Assembly (NCBI GenBank): GCA_022578965.1
Contig: MU400540.1
Location: 248,001-312,000, forward strand
Source of the DNA: Xylaria sp. FL1777
Lineage: Eukaryota; Ascomycota; Sordariomycetes; Xylariales; Xylariaceae
DNA: 64,000 nt
Direction: 5' to 3'
Shown here: in pieces, positions 1 to 10,955 of the stretch
Numbering within the stretch: the stretch's first letter is position 1
Layout of the letters: each line of letters begins with the position of its first letter
Notes under the pieces: model-generated
Told to the model about the DNA's origin: nothing
Seen by the model: only the letters and a program-made list of their open reading frames with translations
Databases searched by the model: none
Translations under genes and position numbers: made by a program

Positions 1-1446
1 TGCGTCGCCTTTCAAGCAGAGAAACTGAAGGGAAGAGATGGCACTTCTGATATCTCCTATCTCGCCTAATTTTTTGAGCACGAGGGGTCCTGGTGTCCGC
101 CGCCTGCCGGATCTTTTGGCTTCTTTCTGCACCACTAACTCTAGAGCAGCAGAAAGAAGTGTCGGCGCTATAGCATTGAATTCTATGATACAGGTTCCTG
201 GATGACGGGTTATTTCAGGACCTAGCAATCGATGGGTCGTAAAGCTATCTGCAGATGCGGAAGTCGTTGTCAGAAGAGTCTCGGATATAATCATAACAAC
301 CGGCGTAATTGGATCTCGAGAAGTCGCCGTTCCAAAAAGAGAAAGGGATGGTGTATTGGTCGCTAGAAACTGCAAGACGGCCTTCCGAAATGATGTCAGA
401 GCCGTGGACGAGCGAGCAAATGTATTAGGAAACTCTTCAATGAGCATTATCTTCGGCGTGTTGTCGCTGTTTTCGGAATTTTTAGATAGCGAGTCATCTA
501 GGCCGAGGTCCAACTGAGAGAACTTGCCTCCTCTTCCTATGAACTCTGCAAACTGAACGGAAATGGACTGGAAGCCTTGATGACCCCTAGGAGACGCTGT
601 CGGGTTCCGCCATTCAAGGATTTCGCACCGCATGTCCCTAGCGAGAAGACGCAATGTGGTGGTTTTCCCAGTCCCAGCTGCTCCCTTGAGGATAAGCAAT
701 CGTTGACGCATTCGGCCACCCATGACTTCTTCAAGCCACTTCCTAACATCCGTAACTTTTCTCTTGTGAACGGCAAGCTCCTTCAAGTTGGTGGGACCAA
801 ATCTCTCCGACCATGGCCTCTGCTCGTCGTCTACACCAGGATCCCGGGAAGGGAAATGCGGGCGTATGAACTTCTGGCTCGAGGCAGTGGGTGTGGACGT
901 GATACTGTTGCTCACGGAAGAATCCTTGAAGCGCTTTCGTGAAGCTAAACTAACGTGGCTAGTAGTTGTAGCCCTGTGCTCTCCCACATCGTCATCATCG
1001 GATATTGGATCGCTTATGATATCGTCCAACTTGACTGGCGTCCGTGCCGCAGCCTTTTCGGCTTGCTTGGAGAATAAGGACTTCAGATCAGCCGTCTTGC
1101 CTTTCTCGTCGCATTTACCCTTGGCCGGCGGCCTGGCCTTACTCTTCTCTGGACTTGTGCTTGTACTCTTCCTCCCGCCCCTCCCGCTTCTCCCGCTTGA
1201 GCTATTATTGGTTGAGCCATTGAGAGAGAAGGATTGAACGGGCTTGGAGGATTGACGGGAGACGAGACGAGACGGCTTTCGGGTCGGGCTCGGAGAAGTA
1301 GCGACGCCACTCGAGGCATTTTTCGTTTTCGTGTCGGGGGACGGGAGTAGGTAGTTTGTCAGGGTGTTGACGACGGGTTTTGAGTCTTCTTCATCGTCTG
1401 AAGTCTGCACGATGTTCCGCTTCAGGCGCTTCGCAGGCGGCGCCAT
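1..1446 (-). CDS. RAD17: Checkpoint clamp loader Rad17 (partial, N-terminal 482 codons)
   Basis: Rad17 replaces Rfc1 in the clamp loader that places the 9-1-1 complex on damaged DNA in the nucleus. One frame is open from an ATG at 1446 to the window edge with no intron. Residues 1 to about 195 are a low-complexity basic/Ser-rich tail with an acidic DDEED patch near residue 17. The conserved block begins with RPWSERFGPTNLKELAVHKR (about residue 212 on). It is followed by a Walker A motif GAAGTGKTTT (around base 665, residue 255-265) and a Walker B-like IMLIEEFPN (around base 440). This order and the PW-x-E-x-F-x-P-x-x-x-x-ELAVHKRKV signature are diagnostic of Rad17/Rad24. The C-terminal part lies beyond base 1. 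Confidence 0.93.
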   Translation of the reverse strand, partial: MAPPAKRLKRNIVQTSDDEEDSKPVVNTLTNYLLPSPDTKTKNASSGVATSPSPTRKPSRLVSRQSSKPVQSFSLNGSTNNSSSGRSGRGGRKSTSTSPEKSKARPPAKGKCDEKGKTADLKSLFSKQAEKAAARTPVKLDDIISDPISDDDDVGEHRATTTSHVSLASRKRFKDSSVSNSITSTPTASSQKFIRPHFPSRDPGVDDEQRPWSERFGPTNLKELAVHKRKVTDVRKWLEEVMGGRMRQRLLILKGAAGTGKTTTLRLLARDMRCEILEWRNPTASPRGHQGFQSISVQFAEFIGRGGKFSQLDLGLDDSLSKNSENSDNTPKIMLIEEFPNTFARSSTALTSFRKAVLQFLATNTPSLSLFGTATSRDPITPVVMIISETLLTTTSASADSFTTHRLLGPEITRHPGTCIIEFNAIAPTLLSAALELVVQKEAKRSGRRRTPGPLVLKKLGEIGDIRSAISSLQFLCLKGDA

Positions 1447-2327
1447 GTTGCATTTGATGCTTGGAACGCCATCAGCCGGTGTTTTGCGAGCTTAATTCAT
1501 GGTACAATTACGCAATTGCATACTATTCGCTATAAGCGTTGTTTGTCGAACAACGTTCATCTACTGCGTCCGAAGGCACAAGTTGGTTATGAACTTGACA
1601 ATGAGGTTGACGTCGTCACTTGATGATAGCGTTAGTTAAGCTTACCTAGGTACTGAGTTTGGGGAGGGGAGCTACCTAGGTAGTGTTAGTGGGATGAGTC
1701 CGTGTTTTACAGCGCGCATCTCCTCCACTGCAGCTACATTATATGCGCGGTATCAGGTGACTCACTGGCTGAAGTTCCTCAATATTAGCCCTACATTTGC
1801 AGTACCAGTCCCTTTCGCAGCACTCAGAGAACTCTTGTGCTTCACTTTCCAGCTTGCAATATATAACATACCAAAGCAACCCCAATCCGTTATCATATCA
1901 ATCAAATATCTACCTACCCGAAATATATCGCTATTTTCTCTCTGCTACTGATCGAGGACCACACTACCGCCCTCCCTTCCTCTGATGATTCCAAGGGCAC
2001 CGTAGAACAAAGATTCGTCGCCCTAGAAGGAAAACGATTGCCACGAACTACGCACCAGGACAGTGAGAGGTATTATAAAAAATAGCCATAATAATCCTTG
2101 ACCGTAGGACCTAAAGTAGTTCTTGGTATATTAACATGCAGTTAATGACAGCATGGACTTCAACTTTGCATATATTGCCTGCAGCATGAATCATAAACCA
2201 CGCCTTTGTAAACGGAAGATAGCTACCTCCTAGGAGTAGCATAACGCCAATCGAGTAACAGTAAGCATAAATATAAAGTTGTACTGCGCTATCTACCGAT
2301 AGACAAGTTATACATATCAAGTACCTC
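1447..2327. other. Intergenic DNA upstream of RAD17
   Basis: No supported gene. It contains the RAD17 promoter and two TACCTAGGTA-type motifs near 1645 and 1672. Short ORFs here have no recognisable protein character. Confidence 0.6.
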
Positions 2328-2329
2328 TA

Positions 2330-2639
2330 CGAAGGTTGGGGTCAGAAGTCTGAAATAGCCTGGACAATTGAATACAGTGCATTTTATTTACTGCTTACAG
2401 TAAAGGCTTCCTAATTAGGAAAAAACTTTAATTTTGTGCCAGACTGCCAGCAGCTTGGCAGGTTCTATTTTAGCTTAAGAACAGTCCGTTAAGTAGAAAA
2501 TATACCAGAATCGGGCCGCTAATGGTCTGGCACAAAATTAAAGGTCTTTCCTAATTAGGAAATTTCTACTGTAAGCAGTAAGTAAAATGCACTGTATTCA
2601 ATTGTCTAGGCTATTTCAGACTTCTGGCCCCAACCTTCG
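2330..2639. mobile_element. 310-bp MITE with about 115-bp terminal inverted repeats and TA target duplication
   Basis: Bases 2330-2444 and 2525-2639 are near-perfect inverted copies of each other. Both begin CGAAGGTTGGGG when read inward and differ by only a few substitutions and a small difference near the CCTAATTAGG palindrome. The element is flanked by TA at 2328-2329 and 2640-2641, as expected for Tc1/mariner or Fot1/pogo insertion. The 80-bp centre has no ORF, so it is a non-autonomous foldback element. Confidence 0.85.
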
Positions 2640-2641
2640 TA

Positions 2642-2986
2642 GGTGGGCTCAGGAGGTATTCTAGGCATCCCTGACCACCTTTGAGCACCCTTGAGTATAG
2701 GTGCTTAAAGTTGCGAAGCTTCTCAATTGAAACATTAATATGGCAGGCTGTAAATTTATACTTATATAAATAGAACATCCGCTGCTTGTTAATTTAGTAG
2801 TATTGATTATTCGTGATACCAGTGCTTCTGCAATACATTAACGACGTGATGTCAGTCCCCCGCTGATAGAGCTACCTTTTTCCACCCCCACCGGGATAAT
2901 GCAAGGAGAAACAGAGAGAAAAGGGCGGGATTTTTTCCCCCGATTGCTTCATGATTTTCACCGTCGACGTACTATCAGCATGAATA
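2642..2986. other. Intergenic DNA, no gene seen
   Basis: This is the spacer between the MITE and the 3' end of the DUF4243 gene. It is AT-rich at first, then has a purine-rich stretch near 2900. Nothing else can be supported. Confidence 0.5.
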
Positions 2987-4326
2987 CTAGAATGCCCATC
3001 CTTCAAAGTCATCAACAAACCTGACCGCCGCCCCCAGGTAGTGCTGATGCACGTCTCCCCACGTCATTGCCGCTTCCTTTATCGCACGCACAGCTAGACA
3101 CGGTTAGTTTTGACTTCATGTGATGAGTAGAGGCAGCCAGACCTTTAACGAAGTGGGCGTCCGTCGCGTAGGCACTGGTGACTACCTTATTTTCCACGTA
3201 ATTCCACTGCTTCGCAACTCCGTCGCCTGGCCCGATATTGTCAGGGTCGATCTTGGGACACTTGTATATGGCATAGACTGCAACCGTCAGCAGCCACCAC
3301 TGTCGCACCAGGCTGATGTGAAATTTCTTCGGGATCACGGGAAGAAGTATCCGCACTGCGTGGCTTGTTGTGAGAAGATGGACAACGACGAAATTGTATG
3401 AATGTGCTCCTGGAGGGACCGTAGCTACAAGAAGAGATACTGCTGCCTCCTGGGAATCTTGGAATTGTTTTTTGGGATCTTCAAGAGACCACGCGTTCCA
3501 GTACTCCATGACAAGGTCCTCGTGATTCTCGAAGAGAGGCCCAAGGTTTTGGAAGCCGGGCTCCTTGAAAAGATCTTGTACTCGCTGATCATTGGCCATT
3601 TTCGTGAGTAATTCAAGCGGGTTTGTAGATTTGAGCGACGACGGCGATGGCTTTGTGTACGATGGATCGTCCATGTATTTATGCAAGAAACTGTACTCTG
3701 TCGAAGCCAGCCCCAAGGCCTCCATAGCGATCTCCTTACTGTCCATCTCAAAGGCATATCCAAGGTGAATAAGAGGATGGCCAACTGCGAATGTTAGTAG
3801 AAATATATCATCTACAAGCTTAGCAGAGAAACATACGGCCACTAACGAGACAGTTCACCAGTGGTTCTTCGCCACTGTACAGATACTCCTCTACCACCTT
3901 CTTCCAATTGTAATTGTGTTCCATTACCAAAGAATCTTCGAAGAAGTCAACAAAGGCACGTTGATACTGTTTGTTCCCCAAAAAGGATCGCCAGTCGTCC
4001 TGGGTGACCTCGGCAGGGGACGCCGTCCATGGCTCTAGCGTTTCACCTTCCACATCGTAAATCTTATGCATCAGTGTATCCGACGCTCCGAGTAGATAGG
4101 CCGAGCATAGGATATGTGGCATATGATTATGAAATTCCAACTGATGGAAAAGGATGGCATGGTTAATGTGATTTGCTCTCAGAAGATGCTTTAGCGTTCT
4201 GGCACGCTTCTCCGGGGCAGTCTCCACATTGTGAACCTCAACAGCTGGGAGGTCGATGGAGCGAACCTGATCATTGCTGTTGATAAACCGGTTAACAACC
4301 GGTACGTATGATAGCATCGAAGCCAT
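2987..4326 (-). CDS. Questin oxidase-like protein (DUF4243 family)
   Basis: The family includes questin oxidases, which cleave anthraquinone rings in a Baeyer-Villiger-type reaction in fungal polyketide pathways; many members are uncharacterised. Three exons on the minus strand give 412 residues: 4326-3837, 3784-3143 and 3093-2987. Intron 1 (3785-3836) has GTATGT, a perfect TACTAAC branch and CAG. Intron 2 (3094-3142) has a weak GTCTGG donor, but splicing there restores the family C-terminus (AIKEAAMTWGDVH ... DDFEGWAF). Conserved signatures are GHPLIHLGYAFEM just after intron 1, the His-rich N-terminal stretch (NHINHAILFHQLEFHNHMPH region) and TDAHFVK near the end. No polyketide synthase is nearby, so this is a stand-alone copy. 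It is divergent from the UBE3D-like gene. Confidence 0.88.
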
Positions 4327-4760
4327 GATGAGCTCCGTTTCCTGTGGCTCCGAAACGACAGTAGCTGAGGAGAAAGAGTTGTGACGTCAATTGGGAACGG
4401 TGAGGAGATGGAATATATATATGTATTTATCTGATTATAGAGATTGCCTGGTATAAGCATACTGGGAACTCGAGTCGAAGATTGGAAACACATATCATCT
4501 CTGTGATTTTACACGATTTGTAACATGAATACCAGTAGTGAATCCGATAATAGGTGTACCCGTTGATGATTGTTTTAACTATAATATATTTCCTAACATG
4601 CAAAGTCTTACGTCGCAAAGCTAAACTTGGAAGACAAGGATGACGTACCTGGAAACATGAATGCATTAAACGGGAAATATCTTTAAACAGGTGCCTTCTC
4701 CGAAATGCATGTGCACGTGTTCTACCTAGCAGGTACTAAGTATTTATTAAGGTAGTAACC
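4327..4760. promoter_or_regulatory. Shared divergent promoter region
   Basis: This 434-bp gap separates the starts of the DUF4243 gene (minus) and the UBE3D-like gene (plus), so both promoters must lie here or overlap the leaders. No specific element can be assigned. Confidence 0.5.
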
Positions 4761-6389
4761 ATGAGACTTTCCCTTCCATCATTCAACATGTCGGCCTCCC
4801 AACGCATTCTTATCTATGCCGAGCTCCTGTCCAATATCCGGCAAGTATCTGTTGGATGCACTCTACCAACACCGGCCTCGACGGCCACACGAGCCACCGT
4901 CTCAGCAAATGGTCGGTCTCTCACCATCACCCACTGCGGATGTAGTGAGACCGTCCCGTTACCCAAGACTGTAGCTCTGGTTTCGCAGTTGCCCATCAAG
5001 GAATCGGGAAGCACGAAATTGTCATGGAGATTACCGCTTGCTTCTCCCCCGACCGGGCGCGTTCTGTCTGCATCAGAAGAGTCAGTCCCTTGGTCCGCTA
5101 CAGACCTTGAACCAGGCTCGGCTGTGGTTTGCAGGACGTGTCAGTCAACCATCGTCGACGCCGGCACTCTCAAGGTATGGAAAGACTTGCCGAGTGAGAA
5201 TTGGGCGGAGATGATGGAGTTTTGGCATTGCCATAAACCGCACAGCCACACAAACGGCCACGACGAGGAACACTTAACCGACCGTGGGTATGGGGCAAGC
5301 TCGCGAATAGCAGCCCAGTCTGGCGTAGGTTTCATCGACCTCACATCGTTCCTCTTAGCAGACTCGGATTTAGTCACGACTTCGGTGAGTTCCTCTGTGC
5401 TCGTAATGTAATGCTTTGAACAAGTTAAATCGCTTTTCCTGGGTGTATAGAAGGTGGCCAGAGCCTGCTTTTTGCTTTTCAATGGGCTGGCCGCCGATAC
5501 TCATACCCTAGATAGAATGTTTTGTGCTTCCTATCATGGTGCCTGGCTTGTTGGACCCTAGGGCTACGACTCGGGGATCGACGCCAGTGCACCTGGAAGG
5601 CGCCTCTGTCTTTTCACCGAGAGTTTTCTTGGACGTGGAAGTCTTGGGATTATACAGAGGTACATGTATATATTTTCACCAATTGAATACTATTTATATT
5701 TCTCGAACTCAGCTGTTATAATTTATCATGATGCCATTCACCCAATGCTCAAACCGCTGATACAGCGAATCTAGATCTCGTCTTCTGAGGGCAGCAACAG
5801 AACAGGCCGTGAAAGCAAACCAACAGCCACTTTACGCTGTGCCTCCTGCAAGGCACAATTAGGTGTGCGGAACGGTGACGCACCGTCCGTCTCGATATTC
5901 AAATGGCAGGTCGTCGTCAAGCAGCAAAATCAGGAGAGCCCAGGATCATATCCAAACTTAGCCCAGTGTGTTAGCGCCATGCTCTTAGCAACCATGGCTC
6001 GCTCAGGGTGCTCGAAATCCATCCTGCTTCCAATAAAAGCCCAACTTGGCTCCTCTTTGAATGGCTCGAATCCCGAAGATGGCAGCCAGGTGCAAGAGTT
6101 ACTTAACATTTGGGTTTTCAACGCCAACATAACATTTTCGTCCACTGAGGCACCTTCATCACCTACCAGGGCTGCAAAGGTATTCTATCGAACTGTCAGT
6201 CAGCGGGAGGCGGATAAAATGATGGAGTCCATAACTTCTGATGTCCAGGACATATCGCTACCGTCCGAAGCAATCACAACAGTGGCCGGGCTACTCCGGA
6301 ATAGCACTTGCTTCGTCCCAGAGAGCGATCGCAAATTTCAAGAGTGGACGGTTGGTCTCCTCGAGAAGTGGGATGGTAAAGGCGGATGA
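4761..6389 (+). CDS. UBE3D-like ubiquitin ligase (E2-binding, HECT-like; DUF2351 family)
   Basis: The UBE3D family binds an E2 enzyme and has HECT-like ubiquitin-ligase activity in animals. Exon 1 (4761-5384, 208 codons; an in-frame ATG at 4788 is an alternative start) contains the family hallmark CRTCQST and LPSENWAEMMEFWHCHKPH. A GTGAGT donor at 5385 and a TATAG acceptor at 5450 give a 66-bp intron, after which the frame stays open to 5560. The last exon, open from about 5775 to 6389, has CASCKAQLG, a conserved IFKW, SAMLLATMARSGCSK and a long C-terminal region (IWVFNANITFSS). The joins between 5451 and about 5830 could not be resolved: the frame meets TAG near 5559 and no convincing donor was found. 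Either there is one more unusual intron or the gene is damaged in the middle. Confidence 0.72.
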
Positions 6390-6789
6390 AAGTCTTAACC
6401 ATGCCTTCTTGAGCTGAGTGTTTGCATGTAAAGGCGACGATCAACTTAATTTTGTACAGTAGCTATCGTGTAGACTCGGACATCTAGGTCAGCTCGAGGT
6501 GGACTCTAGGCATAAAGATGGAAGACCTATTATAACCCCATCCAAGAAGTCTGTCTGACTGAGTCGTGGCGTGGTAATGAGCAGAATCTGCTACAACATT
6601 TGAGGAGCATGCCGGTCTCTTATGTACACAATCCACAATGATAACAACCAACCCAGCAGTGGTGGGAATGACTGGCACGCATAACGTTAAATGTTTCTCT
6701 TGTCTAATGCACAGGGTGTTCTATAAACACATGTTGGGGTAACAAAGGAAAAATTGGTTGCGTGAGGGAGTATCTTAATTATTCGGAGT
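6390..6789. other. Convergent 3' spacer
   Basis: This 400-bp gap lies between the convergent ends of the UBE3D-like gene and ATP4. No gene or repeat was seen; it presumably holds both 3' ends. Confidence 0.5.
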
Positions 6790-7729
6790 CTATTGAGCCT
6801 TGGACGAAATGATTCCTACATCGTTATTAGCGTCGAACACTTTTGGGAGCTGGAGCACTTAGATGGGTTACTCACTCTCCACATCAGCAACGCTCTGCTG
6901 TAGAATCTGCTGCAACGCCTTGGGGTTCTCGAGCTCCTTCTTTACCTTGGCAATAACGCTCTCAGCTAGTTCCCTTTGTTGACGTTGCTTAACCTGGCCC
7001 TCGTATCGCACCCATGAGTCCAAAACGGACTTGGCCTCAGCGGCCAATGTGGTGGTCTGCTCAAGCTCGTAGGCCTTAGCCTCAAGCTGGGCGGTTTCCT
7101 ACGCGATTCTAATCAGCCTAGTGTCCTATTCCAGCTTGGACCACTCTTCTCTTATTACCTTGGAAACCTCGAAGAGAGCCTTAGTGATGTCGACGACTCC
7201 GCCCATCTGCTGGACGTTGTCGATTCGGTTCTTGACAGCCTGAGTGTGGTCGGCACGGGCGGCATTTAGGATACCCTTTATCTTTTCGTTCTGAGCCTGC
7301 GCCCATTCCTTGTACATGGGACCACCAAACTTGATCAGGGCACCCCAGACGCTGAGCAGGCAGAAGGCGACGACGCTTTCCTCGTTCACGACATAGTACT
7401 CGCTGCTGATGGCGTAGACGGAGAGACCGGCGGCGGACGAGAGGATGGCGGTTTTGGAGATGAGCGAGTTGCCGGGTAGTGAGTCGATGAGGGACTGGGC
7501 CTTGACCTTGGGCTCAGGCACATTCGAAGCCGGGCGCGAGGCGGTCAACGACGAGGTAACGGCAGGCAGAGCGGCGCGCGGGCTGATGGTCGGGCGAGCG
7601 CGGGCGGCACCTGTGACGGCGAGACTTGCGCGTGAGCAAAGCGGCCGGACAAGAGCCAATTGGGGCATGGAGGCCAGGCAACGGAAGACCGGACTTACCC
7701 AGGGCACGTGTGGTCAGACGGGAGGCCAT
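6790..7729 (-). CDS. ATP4: ATP synthase subunit 4 (subunit b), mitochondrial
   Basis: Subunit b forms the peripheral stalk of the mitochondrial F1Fo ATP synthase. Four exons: 7729-7699, 7610-7159, 7098-6876 and 6815-6790, encoding 243 residues, the usual fungal length. The introns are 88, 60 and 60 bp. The start MASRLTTRALG is basic and hydroxylated, as expected for a mitochondrial presequence. Two hydrophobic segments follow (around SKTAILSSAAGLSVYAIS and VAFCLLSVWGALIKFGG). A charged helical stalk contains the very conserved VLDSWVRYEGQVKQRQQ and ILQQSVADVE, and the end is ERIISSKAQ. Reading through intron 2 would stop at once, so the splice EVSK/ETAQLEAK is required. Confidence 0.95.
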
Positions 7730-8564
7730 TGTGAGATGATGGGCGAGGAGGCGACGACAAGGCCGGGGATAGATCGATGTTACTTTGCTTACCGAGAGCA
7801 AATGACAGTCTGCACGCTTTCTCGGATACTGAGAATGAGGTTTTATTCGGCTTAAAGTGAGCTCCAATCGGCTTCCGCTATTCGCTGGAATAGCACGTGA
7901 TTAGTGGGGTTCAATGCTCCAAAACCCCTGCTAGAGGGTGAGTAAGACCCGCTTTTGCACAAGCCAACTTGATGAACAAACTTGCATAACTTCTAAAACC
8001 CGTCACCCTTACCGTAAATAGACCACAATTAATGGAAAGTGACCGTTTCCTTCGCGAAAACGGATTTGTATATCTATCTATATATTACGACTCTAGCAAA
8101 CCAGCTTTCCCTGTACATCAGTTGTACCTCCTTCCCAAGAAGAAGGCATAATATCGGCATATTCAGACAGGGGTCAATAAAATATCAAGGGCCTCGGTTT
8201 CTACAGAGAAGAGATGCGTCTGTTTAGGTACCATCGGTTACTAACCGATGGCTGACAAGTGACCTAGGGCTATCAAGGGACAGGCCGTCAGGTTGTATAT
8301 TGTAATAAGCCTTGTCGAGATTCACGACTGAGAGGTCAAATATCGGGAGAATGATTACTTTTTGTAACCAACTTCGGCATATTAGAGAGACAGTGAGGAT
8401 TAGTAAGGTCGCATGAGTTGTACGGCTAACAGTAATTCAGAACTAGGACAGTCACAACGCTGTAGGCTAACACCCACTTCACCACCCTTTGCATTGATGC
8501 TTCATACATGTTTGTCTTCCTTCAGCGTTAGACCTAATCCGCGCCGTCAACGATGCCTAAACTA
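7730..8564. other. Intergenic region between ATP4 and the amidase gene
   Basis: This 835-bp stretch holds the ATP4 promoter and the 3' region of the amidase gene. No supported ORF or repeat was seen. Confidence 0.5.
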
Positions 8565-10564
8565 TTAGTTACTTTCTTTTGGTGGAAATATCCTCGACCC
8601 CACCGCCACTGTCATGGGACGGTCTGAGAGCTTCATGACTTTCTCTATAATCTCAAGAAGCTGGAAGTCCGTCCCGGGCGCTCCAACAACATCAGCAACG
8701 ACGGGTAGATACTCGACCTTATGGGTGATTCTAGACGCATATGGGACATCGCCGATGGGAACAGCAATGTCGGGCGATCCCAAGATGGGTGGAATGAAGA
8801 GCTCGTCGAGCGCGGTTGGGTCTTCGGGCGATGGGGAGACCACGTCACGATAGTTTGGCGCTGCATTCGTAACCGGAAGGATGATTAATCTATAGGGATT
8901 CGGAAATAGGGTGTCCATTAACCAGTCTCTGTAGATGTCCAGTTTCTTTGTCGCCTCCTTGTTTTCAGCAGCTGTTACAGCCGCGCCTTTAGCCCATCGG
9001 CGACTGACGAATGGTATTACGTAGGGTGGCTCTCCATCGTGTGAGGCAGCGTAGTCTTCGCGGAATTTGTCAGTTGAGTGATAGAAGGCATAAAAGTATG
9101 TTTGCGTGATCACATCTTTGAGGTACTCGTCGACATTTTGGGGAAGCCCTGAGGGACGAGTGTCTTCCCAAGCATGTCGAATAGATACCTTGGTGAGTGT
9201 AGCCGGTAGATGGGCATGCATATCCTCGATAAAATTATCAATCAGCGCCATCTGGTCTGGGTTGTTGACTGGTAGATAATCTTCAAGGTAAACGATCTCG
9301 TAAGATTGGTTGGCGGAGTAGTTGGCTCTTTTGGTTGGAATCCATGACTGCAAAACCCTACCGAGATGTCTCAGTTCTCTCGAAAAGATGCATGGGGTAT
9401 CGAAGCGCGAATAAGTAATGACCATGCCGTCGAGATTCACGAGCGCATGAGATGGGCGAAATTGCCAGACTCCATTTACCATGGCTGGCCGTCGACCGCT
9501 CCCGCTCGTATCTGAGCCTAACGCACAGTCCAGCCATGAATATGACGCTACTGCAGCAGCAGAGCCACTGCTACTTCCAGCCGGGGACTGATAGCCATCT
9601 CCTCGTGGATTGAAGGCCGTCTGGAAGTCGACCGCGTCCATGGGCTCTTCACGGGCAATCATGGAGCTCAGTTTCGTAATACCAAGAATATGTGCACCAT
9701 CTTGGATGAGCGACTGAACAACCGAAGCGCTCACAGGAGATTCGTCACTAACATCATAATACGAGAGATTGTTAAGCGAGGTCTTGAGTCCTTTGACTCG
9801 ATAAAGGTCTTTCACTGCTATACGTAAGCGATACTGACCACCAACAGCGTTCTCAGCTGATCTAGCGGGAACAGCGATCGCAAGACAGTTATATAACGTG
9901 CCAGCGAACTTCAATTGAGAGAATGCCGTATCGTCTAGCCTACTATATTACGTTAGGGATTTAAAGGGTAATTGAATGACTGGTGGGTAGCTTACGCACA
10001 GAATTTAGGCTGCAAGGCCGTCAGGAAAGCTCGCTGCTTGTCGTCATATAAGCGAAAGACAGGCTTCAACGCATTGCCTACATAGAGGTAGGGCCCAGGA
10101 ATTAATTCATCACCAAGGTTCTTTTCATATCGGAGATCCAGCCACCTGTTTCCAAGAGTATTGAGGTGGTCACGAAAACCCGTTGCGGGGACCCATCCGG
10201 CTGTCAAGTTGGTAATGATGAGGCCGTCCAGAAAGTGGCGGGTTTTATACACGTCACATTTCTCCAAGCCAGCCAAGTATTCATCCAGCCAGAGTGCGCT
10301 GACTGGGCAATTGTCGTTCGCAGTGATGACGGTCACGAGTGAATTGTCGGTGCCAGCTTGGGGACCTGGCTCAAACTCGGGGGTAGATAAGCAGCCTAGA
10401 CTGAGGTAATTGGCGAGTGTCGGGGAACTCACCGGAATCGCATCTAGAGCTACATAATTCACCGAGTCGCACTTGAAAAATATGCCCTTGGTCTTATCTA
10501 TCGAAGGGGGAGACCGACTTGACGAAGACCCAGTGCTCTGGGCAGGAGGCCGTACTGGAGCCAT
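8565..10564 (-). CDS. Arp1 N-terminal domain / amidase-signature enzyme
   Basis: Two exons (10564-9996 and 9939-8565; intron 9940-9995, GTAAGC to TAGTAG) encode 647 residues. Residues 1 to about 190 match the fungal scytalone-dehydratase-like Arp1 N-terminal domain that often precedes amidase domains. The rest is an amidase-signature hydrolase. It has the catalytic-type lysine in IAVKDLYRVKG, the Ser-rich loop SPAGSSSGSAAAVAS and the nucleophile region GSDTSGSGRRPA. The canonical GGS is replaced by SGS, but a serine remains at the nucleophile position. The likely activity is amide or ester hydrolysis on an unknown substrate. No signal peptide is seen. The splice keeps the frame through ALDDTAFSQLKFAGT. 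Confidence 0.85.
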
Positions 10565-10955
10565 TTATAGCTGACGTCAATGCCTCCTTTAGCTCCCCGA
10601 CCGTATTTTCATGGTTTAGGTAGTGCAGGTTAGGTACCTCTGTGGTGCGAATTAGAGTTCCAACGTAACTGTTTGAGAACCGTTTTGCTATGCATAAAAT
10701 TATACATGTCTACCTAGGTAGGTAGGTACAAAGCGACTAGCCCGCTAATCCCAATTTGTCGTGCACTACGAAATTACGTAGTAGAACCTTTACAGCACCT
10801 CTTATCCCAGCCAGCCTTGTTACCGATGCCCCTCGAGGCTACCAACCTTTTTTTTTTCTCTTCCTCTTCTGTGACACGTAAAACCACCCAAGCACGGCGC
10901 CACGCACCAAAAATTTACCCTAACCCTCAATTTGTATGGGATCCTACAACGAAAT
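10565..10955. promoter_or_regulatory. Shared divergent promoter region with TAGGTAGG motif
   Basis: This 391-bp gap separates the divergent amidase gene (minus) and NOC4 (plus). It contains TACCTAGGTAGGTAGGTAC near 10710 and a T-tract near 10850. An out-of-frame ATG at 10936 precedes the NOC4 start. Confidence 0.5.

Noticed and set aside
788..1237. 149-codon plus-strand frame
   Set aside because: Antisense shadow of the low-complexity N-terminus of RAD17; no domain character.
10915..10930. ACCCTAACCCT telomere-like sequence
   Set aside because: Only about one and a half units, inside a normal promoter; not a telomere remnant.
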